64,000 bases of DNA, from NCBI GenBank assembly GCA_020226215.1, contig CM035236.1, positions 53,877,057-53,941,056 on the forward strand, given 5' to 3'. The notes below the pieces were generated by a model. It was not told the origin of the DNA. It saw only the letters and a list, made by a program, of their open reading frames with translations, and searched no databases. A program made the translations under genes and the position numbers. The DNA is from Sindora glabra. Lineage: Eukaryota; Streptophyta; Magnoliopsida; Fabales; Fabaceae. Below are positions 11,445 to 23,179 of the stretch, one piece after another. Numbering within the stretch: position 1 is the first letter of the stretch; the number at the start of each line of letters is the position of its first letter.

Positions 11445-14211
11445 TCAAAAGTTTCTTTGATGGGCTGGACAGGTTGCGCGGTTGTGCCTTGTCTGCCTGC
11501 ATAGCCCACACCTCTGTGGATCGGATGGACCTTCTTGCCAGTCCATTTCGTTCCTTATACGTCTAGGTCGTGGTCGACTGTTGGCATGCACCGTCGAGGG
11601 ATATGGAATAAGTTCTGGTCCATTGAAGGCTGGCCAATGCTCCACACTGCCTATTGGTCGGAACTCACTACTATATGCACTCAGCATTGTCTCCAATCGG
11701 AAAACACAATCGACAAACTGCAGGGGATCCAACGAAACTTTCAAAAATGCAGCAAATACATGTTGGTAAGGCCAGTGCTCGACTTGAAACTTGCCACAAT
11801 CACATGTACGATCGCGAAGGCTAATCTTGCAGGACCGATCAAACTATTTCCACATCAAGTCATACGACTCCTCAACCTCAAATAAAAACTCCTGGCGGTC
11901 AAAACGGCACACGTGACAGGTTGACGCTTTCCAAATGCAATCTTGAATCTTTTTTCGGATGTCCTCGAAAAATACCTCTCCTACTTGTAACTGTGCTGCA
12001 ATTGTCTCTGATCTATGAACAAAATATGCATTTAATCGATACATTGTTGCCTTGACCAACCCCATGATAGGAAAAAATTTAACCCCCTTGAGGACGCTGT
12101 TGACACACTCCGCCAAGTTAGTTGTTATATGGCCCCATCGTCTGCCTCCTTCGTCATACACACGGCTCCACTGATATTTTAGGATATTCGCAATCCAATC
12201 GGCAGCTCTTGGGTGCAACGATTGTAGTTCCGCTAACTTTGAATCCACTACATGTTGCTCGTATTGGTAACCTGTACAACCCAACATTGTGATATAATTA
12301 ACAAAGATAATAAGGTGTCATGATAATTAGAGAAGTTTTCCAGGAGTATTACGTACCAATGCTAATGAATAACTTTTTCAGCCACTCGATCTTGAAGGTT
12401 GAGTTCATATTACTGGCGATGTGTCGTAGGCAGAACACATGATAACCACGGGGTGGTTGCCACCCTACGCGTGGGTTTGCAACGGCAGCAACTATCCCAG
12501 GATGTCTATTTGATATCAAGCAAACACCCTGCTTATCCTTGACGACATGCCGTCGGATGTTTGATAGGAATCAAACCCATGTCTCGTATGTTTCGCTTTC
12601 TACTACAGCAAATGCAAGGGGAACAATTTTTCTATCCCCATCTTGTGAAGTTGCGATCGGTAACACCTTCTTATACTTTCCATATAAAAATGTGCCATCA
12701 ACTTGGACCATAGGTTTTAAATGATCGAAGGCATCAATGCATGGCTTGAATGTCCAAAACACCCGATGGAACAGTGCTACTGGCGCACTCTCACCGCTGC
12801 TTGACAGGCATTCCCTGCTCACAATCTCAAAGTACAACCCAGGATTATAATATCGTACAGCCACCAACCACCTCGGTAGTAAAGCATATGATTTTTCCCA
12901 ATTCCTAAAAGCGAGTGCAAGAACTCGGTGTTTACCCTTCCACGCCTTCTTATATGAAACTGAATACCCAAATATACTGTGGATACGCTTAATAACCCCT
13001 CGAATGGAGATGCTGGGGTTCTCAGTCACCAACCCCACAATGTAAGATGAAATGACATCTGTGTCTAATTTCGGATGATCACTCGAAAAAGAAGCAGACA
13101 CACATGAATGAGGTCCATTGTATCTAGTTATTTGCCAGTGGTTCTCTCTCGGCTTATGACAGGCTCTAACCCTCCAATTGCATTATCCACCGTAGTGAGG
13201 GCATCGATACTCTTCATACTTGACCGAAGAGTAATGTGAGTAAAATGTGTGGTGGGTTCGAATTGTGTATATTTTCATCGCGCGATGGAACGATTTTTGG
13301 ACCATATACAGCCAACCCACATCTGGCTCTTGGTCATTGAGCACATTCATATGGCACCTCCCATATCGAGAAAATCATTACTGTCGACCGCATCTATATT
13401 TATTCTTCCAAAAAAGGCAGCTACCAATTCCACATATTGGTTCACGGGTGTTGCAGGGATCGCTGGGGTCACATCTTCACCACCATCAGCTTTATCATCA
13501 TCACAACTGTCATTATCCTAATTAAATCCTTCGGGAATGTTGTCATGTGCATCATTCTCTTCAAAATCATCCATTATGTCATCTGATTACTCCGAGATAG
13601 AGGAGGATTGAAGGAGACCATAGCCGGGCTGGGAAGAACATGGCTCTGCAGTGTAATCAACAACGAGAGATTGAAACTATTGTCCAAAACCCACATGTCC
13701 ACCCACTGGTTCCAGACTACCATGGTACGGGTTATAATTTGATGGCCCTTCACTAAAGTTAGGAAATAGGTTGGTGGACGGTTGTGTGCATGGCCCACTC
13801 TCGTCAACTGGTTGACTACCAACGTTAAGATCAAATCCCTTGCTTGCGATGTGTGCATACAATTCTGGGCAAGACAATTGAGTGGGGAATCTGGCATTCG
13901 TCTTCCACATTCGTTGAATGTCATCATCATCCTTTAATAGACAAGCTTTGTATCGCGTCGGGTTCAGTGAAAGTGGATGCCTATACTCCAACTCAGTCAC
14001 AACTTGATTCTCTGCAAGTCTTAACTTTCGGCCAATTGCAATTTTCAATGCATTCAAGGTGATATCCAATTTAATTCTCATAACTTTGACTCTTCGACAC
14101 TTAAACGTATCGCCCTCATCCGTTTCATAAATTTCTCCGTTCGCATAGATACATATATTTTCTTCCCCGGTACTCATGGTGATTCCTACCATATCCGGGG
14201 TGTTAAAGTGA
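11445..14211 (-). pseudogene. MULE (MURA-type) transposase pseudogene
   Basis: The coding part starts at ATG 14192-14190 (MVGITMSTGEEN). An N-terminal PB1-like region (CIYANGEIYETDEGDTFKCR) is followed by a linker, then the MuDR DNA-binding region (EEYRCPH to PHSCVSASFSSDH). The MULE DDE domain follows: first acid in VQVDGTFLYGKYKK, second position LISNRHPGI, then LAECVNSVLKG carrying the third acid. An intron near 12355-12274 is followed by exon 3 (YQYEQHVVDSKLAELQS). At the end lie a SWIM finger (CDCGKFQVEHWPYQH) and a CX2CX4HX4C knuckle near 11485. The second Asp is Asn, a SWIM Cys is Tyr, a Trp codon is TGA after YETWV, and several further stops occur, so it is inactive. It lies upstream of, and parallel to, the PMD gene. 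Confidence 0.88.
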
Positions 14212-16411
14212 CTTCAGGGATTAAAACATACTTATAAAAAATAAATAACACTCAGATTTATTTTCATGTCATCTAATATTATAACTAAAAGTCTTATCTG
14301 GAGGGACAGATTTTATCTGCACTAGAAAGTTAGACTGCATAGACTTCATAAGCAAAACATATACTCAACTATTATAATAATACAAAGAAATTAGAATAAT
14401 ATACGCAAATTGTGATATGTACAATAGCAAATATGATGTACAGAAATAAAATATTTAATCAAGTAGAATAATACAAAATTTTAATTAAAAATAAATACAG
14501 CTCAAAATTAAGTTTCTTCCAACTAAAATACAATAAAAACTTATAGTCTATGGATAAATAGATTAAAGAATAAATTCAATAGTATTTTAATTAAAGTAAA
14601 TTAAATAAATTTAAAAGAATAACAATAATATTATTGTTTTCAATAACAACTTCTTATACATATTAAATATCATTATCTCAATAGATTAAAGGTATTAAAT
14701 AAATTAACTCCAACAAATAAATTAGCTTTACTAAATATATTAAATAGATTTAATCCAACAAATTAATTAACTAAATTAAATCAAATAAATAAATTAAATA
14801 AATTGACTTCAAACAAACAAATCAACTAAATTAAATTAAATAAATAAATAAACTAAATTAAAATAAATTAATTAATTAAATAAATTAAATCAAACAAGTA
14901 AATCAAAATATTAACGCAAACAAATTAATTAACTAAATTAAATCAAACAAACAAATCAACTAAATTAAATTAAATAAATAAATCAACTAAATTAAATCAA
15001 ACAAATAAATTAACTAAATTAAAACAATTAAATAAATCAACTAAATTAAATCAAATAAGTAAATAAAAATATTAACGCAAATAAATAAATTAAATAAATT
15101 AAAAAAATTAAATCCAATAAATAAATCAACTAAATCAAATAAATTAATTAACTAAATTAAATCAAATAAATAAATTAACTACATTAAATCAGATAAATTA
15201 ATCAACAAGCTTAAATTAAATAAATTAATTAACTAAATTAAATAAAACAAGTAAATTAAAAATATTAACTCAAATATATAAATTAAATAAATTAAATTAA
15301 AAAAATAAATTAAATACATTAAATCAAATAAATAAATAAATTGAATTAAATTAAATAAATTAATTAACTAAATTAAATCAAATAAATAAATTAACTACAT
15401 TAAATCAGATAAATTAATCAACTAGATTAAATCAAATAAATTAATTAACTAAATTAAATCAGATAAATTAATCAACTAAATTAAATCAGATAAATTAATC
15501 AACTAGATTAAATCAAACAAGTAAATCAAAAATATTAAATCAAATAAATAAATTAAATAAATTAAATCAAATAAATAAATTAAATACATTAAATCAAATA
15601 AATAAATTAACTAAATTAAATCAAGTAAATTAACTAACTAAATCAAATCAATTAAATAAAACTAACTAAATTAAATCAAATAAATAAATTAACTAAATTA
15701 AATAAATTAATTAACTAAATTAAATCAAATAAATAAATTAATTACATTAAATCAGATAAATTAATCAATTAGATTAAATCAAATAAATTAATTAACTAAA
15801 TTAAATCAGATAAATTAATCAACTAGATTAAATAAGATAAATTAATCAACTAGATTAAATCAAACAAGTAAATCTAAAATATTAAATCAAATAAATAAAT
15901 TAAATAAATTAAATCAAATAAATAAATTAAATACATTAAATCAAATAAATAAATTAATTAAATTAAATCAAGTAAATTAACTAACTAAATGAAATCAATT
16001 AAATAAAATTAACTAAATTAAATCAAATAAATAAATTAAATATATTAATTAAATAAATAAATCAACTAATTTAAATCAAATAAATTAATTAACTAAATTA
16101 AATCAAATAAGTAAATTAAGAAAATTAACTCAAATATATTAATTAAACAAATAAACAAAATAAATAAATCAAATAAATTAAATCAAATAAATAAACTAAC
16201 TAAATTAAATCAAATGAATAAAACTAATTAAATTAAATTAAACAATTTAATTAATTAAATTAAATCAAGTAAATAAATTAAATATATTAAATTAAATAAA
16301 TTTATAAATACATAAATTTAATTTAATTAATTAATTAAAATAAAAAAATCAAAAAAATAAATTTAATTTAATTAAACAGAATTAAAATAATATATTAAAT
16401 TAAAAATTTAC
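14212..16411 (-). other. 5' intron of the MULE transposase gene
   Basis: On the minus strand CTACAAG|GTAAATT (junction 16412/16411) is a good splice donor, and a pyrimidine-rich stretch ending CCCTGAAG (14212) is a good acceptor about 20 bases upstream of the ATG. This makes a ~2.2 kb leader intron, mostly the minisatellite listed separately. The model is inferred from splice consensus and promoter position only. Confidence 0.6.
14600..16400. repeat. A/T minisatellite of irregular TAAAT/CAAAT units
   Basis: About 1.8 kb is made almost wholly of variants of AAATTAAATCAAATAAATAA and TTAACTAAATTAAATCAGAT. Larger blocks recur in order, for example around 15350-15520 and 15690-15860. The plus strand is very poor in G. 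Slippage and unequal exchange are the likely source. No coding function is expected. Confidence 0.9.
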
Positions 16412-16545
16412 CTTGTAGTCTTCCTTCTCTCTGCTTCAATTCGTGCAGCACTTCAGCAAGGGCGAGACTTCAACTCCTTCCTTCTCAGCACTCAGCAACT
16501 TTGGCGGGCGAGACATGCACTTTAGCAAGACGAGATATATAGGGC
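16412..16545 (-). promoter_or_regulatory. MULE transposase promoter and untranslated leader exon
   Basis: The minus strand carries a TATA box (CTATATATC, about 16534-16542) just inside the right terminus. It is followed by ~95 bp of GC-richer leader running into the CTACAAG|GTAAATT donor. The arrangement (TIR, TATA, short leader, intron, ATG at 14192) is typical of autonomous MULEs, where the terminal repeat drives the transposase. The transcription start near 16505 is inferred from TATA spacing. Confidence 0.55.
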
Positions 16546-16577
16546 AGCTGACCTTCACGGACGAACAGTGGGCGACC

Positions 16578-16637
16578 ACTGATCACGTCCTGCATGAGGA
16601 CGTGATCAGTCTAATCACGTCCTGCTGCAGGACGTGA
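16578..16637. repeat. Two adjacent CACGTCC dyads in right subterminal region
   Basis: ACTGATCACGTCCT (16578-16591) and AGGACGTGATCAGT (16597-16610) are a perfect 14-bp inverted pair with a 5-bp centre. Next to it TCACGTCCTGC (16615-16625) and GCAGGACGTGA (16627-16637) form an 11-bp pair with a 1-bp centre. Further CACGT words follow at about 16652 and 16670. They lie upstream of the TATA box, so they could be transcription-factor (ACGT-core) or transposase sites. Confidence 0.9.
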
Positions 16638-16639
16638 CC

Positions 16640-16784
16640 AGCAGCCTGGCGTCACGTCGCATCATCTGATCACGTTATACTGCAGTCCGTGATTCACAAA
16701 AGTAAGTGTTTTGGTCATATGTTTTGTTGGCGCAGGGAAACAGGAATTTCTTTTTCCCAAAGCAGTCCGTTGGTAATTTTGCCC
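16640..16784. repeat. MULE right terminal inverted repeat
   Basis: The reverse complement begins GGGCAAAATTACC and continues through TTCCTGTTTCCCTGCGCC and ACCAAAACACTTA to a GTGAATCACGG word, parallel to the left end at 6231-6345. The flank 16784-16793 (CTCATTCTTG) is the matching target duplication. Confidence 0.75.
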
Positions 16785-16793
16785 TCATTCTTG

Positions 16794-17782
16794 AGCTTAA
16801 TTATTTATTTTAAAATTGATATTTTTTTGGGATTTATAAGATGATCTAACTTTATATGTTGTCAATTAATTTTTTATGTTTTATTAAGTTTATTTGAGAA
16901 ATCTTCAAGGACTAACATGAAAAATGAATATTATTTAATCATAATTTTTTATGCTAGTTTTCAACTACTCTATCACATCAATGACTAGTGTGTGTAGTTT
17001 ATGATATTTCTTAACCACGGAAGATCTTGCATTATTAAAGAATGTAATCATCACCATGATTTAGTATCATTGACTACATAAGCTTAGTCAAATTTTCATG
17101 TGTTTATATCTAAGCTTAAAAATGAAAAAAAAATAAAGAAAGACATTTGTTACAAATTTCTTTTCCTTCTTTTACTAACTAATGGGTTCAATTTTTGTAA
17201 TGGCAAGTATAATTTTAAAAATCAAATAAAAAATAGTTAGTTAGACTGGTGAACCAATTAGTGTGCCAATTCAATTAAGGATATTAGACTAAAAATGCAT
17301 TTGAGTCAATGTAAATCAACTAGAACCGATGTAAAATGATTAAAACTAATGAATCAGATTGGTGAACTAGTTCATTACAAATTTTATATATTTTTTATAA
17401 AAACTTTTTTCAACTTCATAATTATTGAGATGTAATACATTCGTAATTTCAAATTAACAGAATTTATATTTTTTAAATATTTTTAACATAAATTATTATT
17501 ATATCACATGTATTTCATTATTTTTTTTCTTTATATTATTAACTTATATTATATTATACCATTATATATATGTGTGTGTGTCTATATATAATTAATATAA
17601 TTAATATATTTTAATATATATACGTATAATTTATATTTTTATTTCAAAATTAATTCAACTAGTGAATTAATGACAATGAATTAAGAATTTGTTGTATTCA
17701 ATGTCCAATTAGATTTTAAAACTATAGTGGGAAGCTTCCTAGCCTCTTTCCAGTATAGCATTATCCTTCCATCCTTTCGAGT
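16794..17782. other. AT-rich flank between MULE and LTR
   Basis: This continues the sequence interrupted by the MULE and so is probably copia 3' flank or LTR. It includes a small TATATGTGTGTGTG microsatellite near 17565-17590. No coding block was recognised. Confidence 0.5.
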
Positions 17783-20735
17783 TGAGTCTAAACCTATTTA
17801 ATCGTAACCGACGTGGATCTCGTTATCGATTTCCATAAGCCTTAACTATTTTTTGCTCTTTTTAATTAACGGGAGTTTTCAAATTCTAAAGGAACTTAAA
17901 ATTTTTGTTAAAATTTTTGTGAAAAATGAATAAAGTCTTTTCATTTTTAGATACTTCCTAAGGGTCACATGCCTTAAAATACAAAACCTGTATTATCTAG
18001 ATATAACAAAATCATCATACACGCAATATAATATAGTTTCAAACTTATGCACACACAATCTATTCAACACATTAAATAGTCTAACAATTCTATATTTGGG
18101 ATGTTAATCTCAATTCCAACTATTAAATCTTTTGATTCAGGCGGTCTTTGATCCTCCATGAATGTTAATATGAAAACATTAAATTAGAGTAGAGTGAGTT
18201 TCATGAACTCAATGAGTATATAACTACCATTATCTTGCAGGTGATTGACTTAAATACATAAAAAAAAGAATAGAAAACCAATTTTTGGATCCCTGAAATA
18301 TAGGGAACCATATCCTATAATGGAGATTCACTTGCACATGACTGCAAGTATATTTCACGTAATACAATCGTAAGAGCCTTAACTTCCTATTAGAATTCAA
18401 AATCATGTATTACCCGTTCCGAGTAGCCATCATACACAAACAACCATTAAGGCTTAAATACAAATAGATTGTCACAATCACATCATCAGTACAAGTTAAT
18501 AACAAAGAGTCACATGATGTCGCATATTTAAATACAGTAAAAATACATATAATTATTTTATGGTATCAAGGTTAATTCTATATCTTTCTCAATTGTTAGT
18601 TAGGAATTTCTCATCTAACTTTTGAATCAAAATTATATCCATCTCATATAACTCATCGGGAATTTCCTATCCGACTTTCATATCATTTTTCTCACTGATT
18701 GCAATATTCGATATCATCATTCTAGCATTATTCATCACTTTCTAATGTCTCAAAAAGTTCAATTCACAATATTCACATATAACTATATTTATACAGAAAT
18801 ATAAAATTAATACTAATAATAAGGAAAATACAACTCAATATTTAAAAATATCTTTTAGTGAGATAATAAAAAGTGATGAGATATATACTCACCTGATAAT
18901 ACTGATTCACCTCTGAGGTTCCGAAATATCCATAAGCATCTTTTCATATTTTTTCTCCTATTATTACAATTCACAAGAACAATTTATAAATATCCAAGAT
19001 TATCTTTTTTTTTCTCAAATTATTTAATTTTCCTTATTTTATTGTTACTATATCCAGCAATCAAATAATATTATAAATAAGAAATTCTTAAATTAAAACC
19101 ACATAATTATTAATATTATAACTTAAAGCTCTACGGGACTTCCTTTACAATATTTGTTCATTTTAGTTTACCGTTCCCTTTACCTTCATAGTTTTCATTC
19201 AAATTTTAAAGGTCTTCCTATATGGCAATCTTCTAAATCGAAGTAATAAATAACCCAAGATATGATATTCCAATAATATGAATAGGCTTTAAGTATGCTC
19301 TAACCTAATAGTCTTGAACATAAATTCCTTGTTTTTATCATTATTATATCCCAATATTTTATGGATTCAAGTATGATTTAAAGAATCCTCATTGTATCAT
19401 CTCATTTTGCGTAATTGTCGTAACCTGCTAATCAATTAACACTTTGCATTAAAACTTTCGTTGAGTTCGGTGAACAATAAAAATCAAAAAGTCCCAAAAT
19501 TCCCTAAATATGAAAGATCCATTAACTCACGTCACATAGGTATGCCAAACTTTGCTCTAAATCTTAAATTTGTGTCAATAGTTAGCTTTCACGCTTATAT
19601 CAAATAGTCATGCGACCTTATTCAAATAATCCAAAACTCCTATAAAGCAAACAATTTTCACAAGTTGCAAAGACATAAAATTAGGCACAATACCGAGCAG
19701 TAGTGACTGAAGGGAAATCACTAATGGCAGCTAGGACACAGAAAGCAAAAGCGAGCTGAAGACGGAGGACATGGTGATTAAGCAAGGATGGTCGGCACCT
19801 GAGTCATCAAACTTGCCGGTTTGCTGTTGTTCCCAACTCTTTTGTGAGCTTGCTGTCTCCTCTTGCGGCCACAACCAACAACTGAATGGAGACGGTGGGC
19901 AATAGAGAAGGATAGAAAACCATGACAGGGGAATAATGTTGAGCTAACGTGAGCAGCTCGATCTACTGTACTCCTCTTGGTCACAGTTGCTTCTCCACGG
20001 CTGGGAACCGCCACCAAACAACAGCAGTTCATAATGGTGGCCGCAACACATGAAAGCCAATGAAACAGAGACTACGATGGCGTTACAGTTTCAAAGAGTC
20101 CAAAAACTAAGACCAGCTGGTGAGAGGAGGACAGCAGCGTTGGCAGCATTTCCATGTTCTAGAGAGAAGGAGACAGCGACAGGAGAAGGTACCAGTTAAA
20201 ACCAAATATGGGAGGCGGTGTGAAAGAAAATAGAGAAGCTGTTGGAGTCCGAGAGAGATATATATATATTGACTAAAATGAAAAGTATGTCGGTAAGTAG
20301 CAGGGAGATAAATACGAAATTTCTGGATTGAAGAATAGCTGGATCCGGTGCAAAATAAGGCAAGTAAAACAATAGAAGAGAGGTGGTGAGAGAAAATGCA
20401 GCAGCAAAATTAAAATTAGGTAAAGAGATAAGAAAAAGAGGCGGTGACGTGTGTAGAGAGGGGGAGTGCCGCGTAGCTTTTAAGTGAGAAGAGGAGTCCT
20501 GAAAACAGTGGAAAGGAGGGAGAGTTGCGCTGCACATGTATTCAGAAAAATAATAATAATAAAAGTGAAAGGCCCCTGTATGGAAAAGGGGGACAACAAC
20601 TACAGCAAATTTAGCAAGGAAACTGCATGAAATTTGAGGAGGGCAGCTGTATAAGAGCTCAAAAGTGAGAAAAAAAGAGAGAATGCTGAGCTGAAATTTT
20701 TATTGTGTGTTTCACGTGTACATCAATTGTTTTTA

Positions 20736-20900
20736 CACTGGGGTCATTTGGTTCGCAGCAACAACATGAAAAATTAGACTTCCCAAAATATTAACTACCA
20801 TAGAGTTGTTTGATTGCGCAAATGGGAGGAAATGGATCTTCCCGAGAACTTGTATTTCCTATAAAACGCAGGAGATCACTTACCCACTCCCCTTTAGGTA
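20736..20900. repeat. Harbinger left terminus
   Basis: It starts CACTGGGGTCATTTGGTTCG after TTA. An inner GTTGTTTGATTGCGC at about 20809 repeats the terminal word. GGGAGGAAATGG (about 20825) pairs with CCATTTCCCATG near the right end (32819-32832). Confidence 0.65.
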
Positions 20901-21607
20901 AGTTTTATTGCCTGCATTTTCAATTAATTTATAGACAAAAATGACCCTGTTAAAATTAGTTAATACTAATTTTACCCTTATAATTTGAATATCAGCATTC
21001 ACTTCTTCATGTATGCCGTTGTTTCTCGAGTATCTCCCGTCTCCTCTTAACCCTAGCAGCAGTTTTCAGCAATGGTATTAGTGATTCCTGATTCTCGAGC
21101 TCCTCTCAACCCTAGCAGCAGTTCCCGGCAACGGTACTAACGATTTCTGGTAAGCCTTGATGACATTACTCATTATATTTCCTCTTTTTCTATTAAGTAA
21201 GCTACAACCTTCATATTTAAAAATTTTTATCCTTCCCGACTTTCCGTCAAAGAATAGGAGCTGTAGCATCGGAATATGAACAGTAATAAAATAATGGTAG
21301 AATTTGATAAAAAAGGGTGTATGCTTATGGTTTAGCAAATTGAGATGTTTAATCCAACCCCCACGACAGAGCTTCTAAGAGTTTCTGGACATGATATCGT
21401 TGTTGTTTACCTGTTGACTGCCTTGAAAAAGATGAATGGTGTTTGTTGAATTCAAATTTCTCAAAGTGGCTGACCATATTTTTATTACTATTATAACTTA
21501 TAACATTTTTGCATGTAATTTGCCTATGTCATACAGTTAATACTCGTTTACCTTTAAGTAAAAAGAAGAAGATTGTTATTACATATATTGTGTTATACAC
21601 ACAGATT

Positions 21608-22952
21608 ATGCTTATGATTTTGGAGACTATTTCTGAATTTTTGTATCTTCTGTTCTTTTTGGACATTCGATTGCTCAAGCCTATATCCTATATATTTGAT
21701 AGTTGTGCTGAAGAAAGATATTATGCTAGGCTTTTAAATCTCAGGCTAATGATTCAAGAAAGTGACTTAGCATGCTTGGATAACCTTAGGATGAATAGAG
21801 CCTATTTTTCTAAGTTATGTGATATGCTTAGAGATGTTGGTAAATTACAAGGAAATAGAAATATTAGTTTAGAGGAGATGGTTGCTTTATTTCTATTCAC
21901 ACTTTCTCATGACACAAAAAATCAAAGAACTCAATTGTATTTTAGGAGAAGTGGTGAGACAATATCTAGGCACTTCAATTCAGTTCTCCACGCTATCCTT
22001 AGATGCTATAATATTATACTAAAGAAACTTGAGCCAAAGACAGAGAATTGCCAAGATGAGAGGTGGAAATAGTTTAAGGTAAGTTAGAATTTTTAGGAAG
22101 ATTAGATGAATGTGTAAATATTTATAAATATATACAGTATCTATTAACAAGTTATATATATACACACACTGCAGAATTACTTAGGTGCTTTAGATGGAAG
22201 TCATATTAAGGTTCGTGTTGGGGATAAAGATAAAGCTAGATTCAGGAATAGAAAAGGAGAACTCACTACTAATGTGTTAGTTGCGTGCACGCGGAATTTG
22301 CAATTTATATATATATTGCCTGGTTGGGAGGGGTCCACACATGACAATAGAGTGCTTCGAGATGCACTTTCTAGAAAAAATACTTTGATAGTTCCATAAG
22401 GTAACAACATAGGTACCTTGACATTGCTCAATCTGAACTAAGGAGCTTATTTGAAACGAAACTACTTAACACTTATCTTGGTTAATTATAGGTAACTACT
22501 ATTTGTGTGATGCAGAATACATAAATTGTGAGAGTTTTCTAACACCATTTAGAGGTCAGAGATATCATCTAAGTATATGGAAGAGTGGTGCTCAACCAGT
22601 ATCTGCTGAAGAATATTTTAATATGAAGCATTCTCAAGCAAGAAATGTTATCGAGAGATGTTTTGGATTGTTAAAAATGAAATGAGGTATTCTAAGATGT
22701 ACAACTTGGTAGCTTAGGAGAATTGTGGGTACAATTATCTTGACTTGCGCATTGATGCATAATTTCATTCGAACATACATGAGTGTGGATCCCATAGAGC
22801 CCTTGCTTATGGATGGTGAGGAAGAAGACAATGGTGAACTTAATATTGGGATTATGGAATCTAGTGCTGCATGGAGTACATTCAGACATGATCTTGCCAA
22901 TGAGATGTACAATGCATGGTTACATGACACCACATCATTGAATAGGGTTTAG
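21608..22952 (+). pseudogene. PIF/Harbinger transposase pseudogene (DDE_Tnp_4)
   Basis: Three exons are supported by splice signals: 21608-22078, 22175-22400 and 22492-22952. The N-terminal half matches the Harbinger helix-rich region (NLRMNRAYFSKLCDMLRDVG, LEEMVALFLFTLSHD, FRRSGETISRHFNSVLHAIL). The catalytic domain follows with all three acids present: Asp in LGALDGSHI, Asp in PGWEGSTHDNRVL, Glu in RNVIERCFGLLK, plus AFLL-type ALMHNFIR near the end. Premature stops occur in RWK-stop-FK (expected Trp), IVP-stop-GNYY (expected Gln), LLKMK-stop-GIL (expected Trp) and shortly after. Catalytic residues are intact but the frame is broken. It would act with the neighbouring Myb/SANT-like protein in transposition. 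Confidence 0.88.
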
Positions 22953-23179
22953 CAAAAACTATGTAGCGTATTTCACTTGTATTGCATTTATGGATTGATA
23001 GACAATATACACTTTATTCTTGTATTATTTTTATCTGAATTTATAATAAGACGGGAATAATGACTTTGCTTTTTATTGAATTAATAGTATGATCATCCTA
23101 AATTGCTAAATCATGAGTAGAATGCTGCTATAACGAATTCCTATGTTTCTTCTCTCTCTCTATCTTTCCTTCTTTACAG

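Larger units (their letters stand above)
6231..16784 (-). mobile_element. Mutator-like element (MULE) with transposase and PMD genes
   Basis: The ends are inverted copies. The left begins GGCAATTTGATCG and the right, read inward, begins GGGCAAAATTACC. About 30-90 bp further in, both ends share AATTC-TGTTT-CTGCGCC, then ACCAAAACACTTA-like blocks, then CGTGATTCA hairpin motifs. A 9/10 bp direct repeat flanks the element. The interior carries two minus-strand genes transcribed from the right end: a MURA-type transposase (11445-14211, leader exon near 16412-16505) and a PMD-domain gene (8829-11240). Both are pseudogenes, so this copy is not autonomous now. MULE/PMD association is known in plants. 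The divergence of the TIRs and the substituted duplication indicate an old insertion. Confidence 0.85.

Noticed and set aside
10285..14062. Plus-strand frames overlapping the PMD and transposase exons (for example 10346-10624, 11482-11885, 13247-13525)
   Set aside because: They are antisense to clear minus-strand protein homology and lack recognisable domains.
1487..17100. Copia LTR pair at about 1487 and 16785
   Set aside because: There is some shared sequence (TTGAGCTTAAT and a weak continuation), but no TG...CA ends, primer-binding site or consistent alignment by eye.
19778..20537. Minus-strand frames of 84 and 113 codons in LTR copy A
   Set aside because: They sit within sequence homologous to copy B, show no motif, and have no matching frame in copy B.
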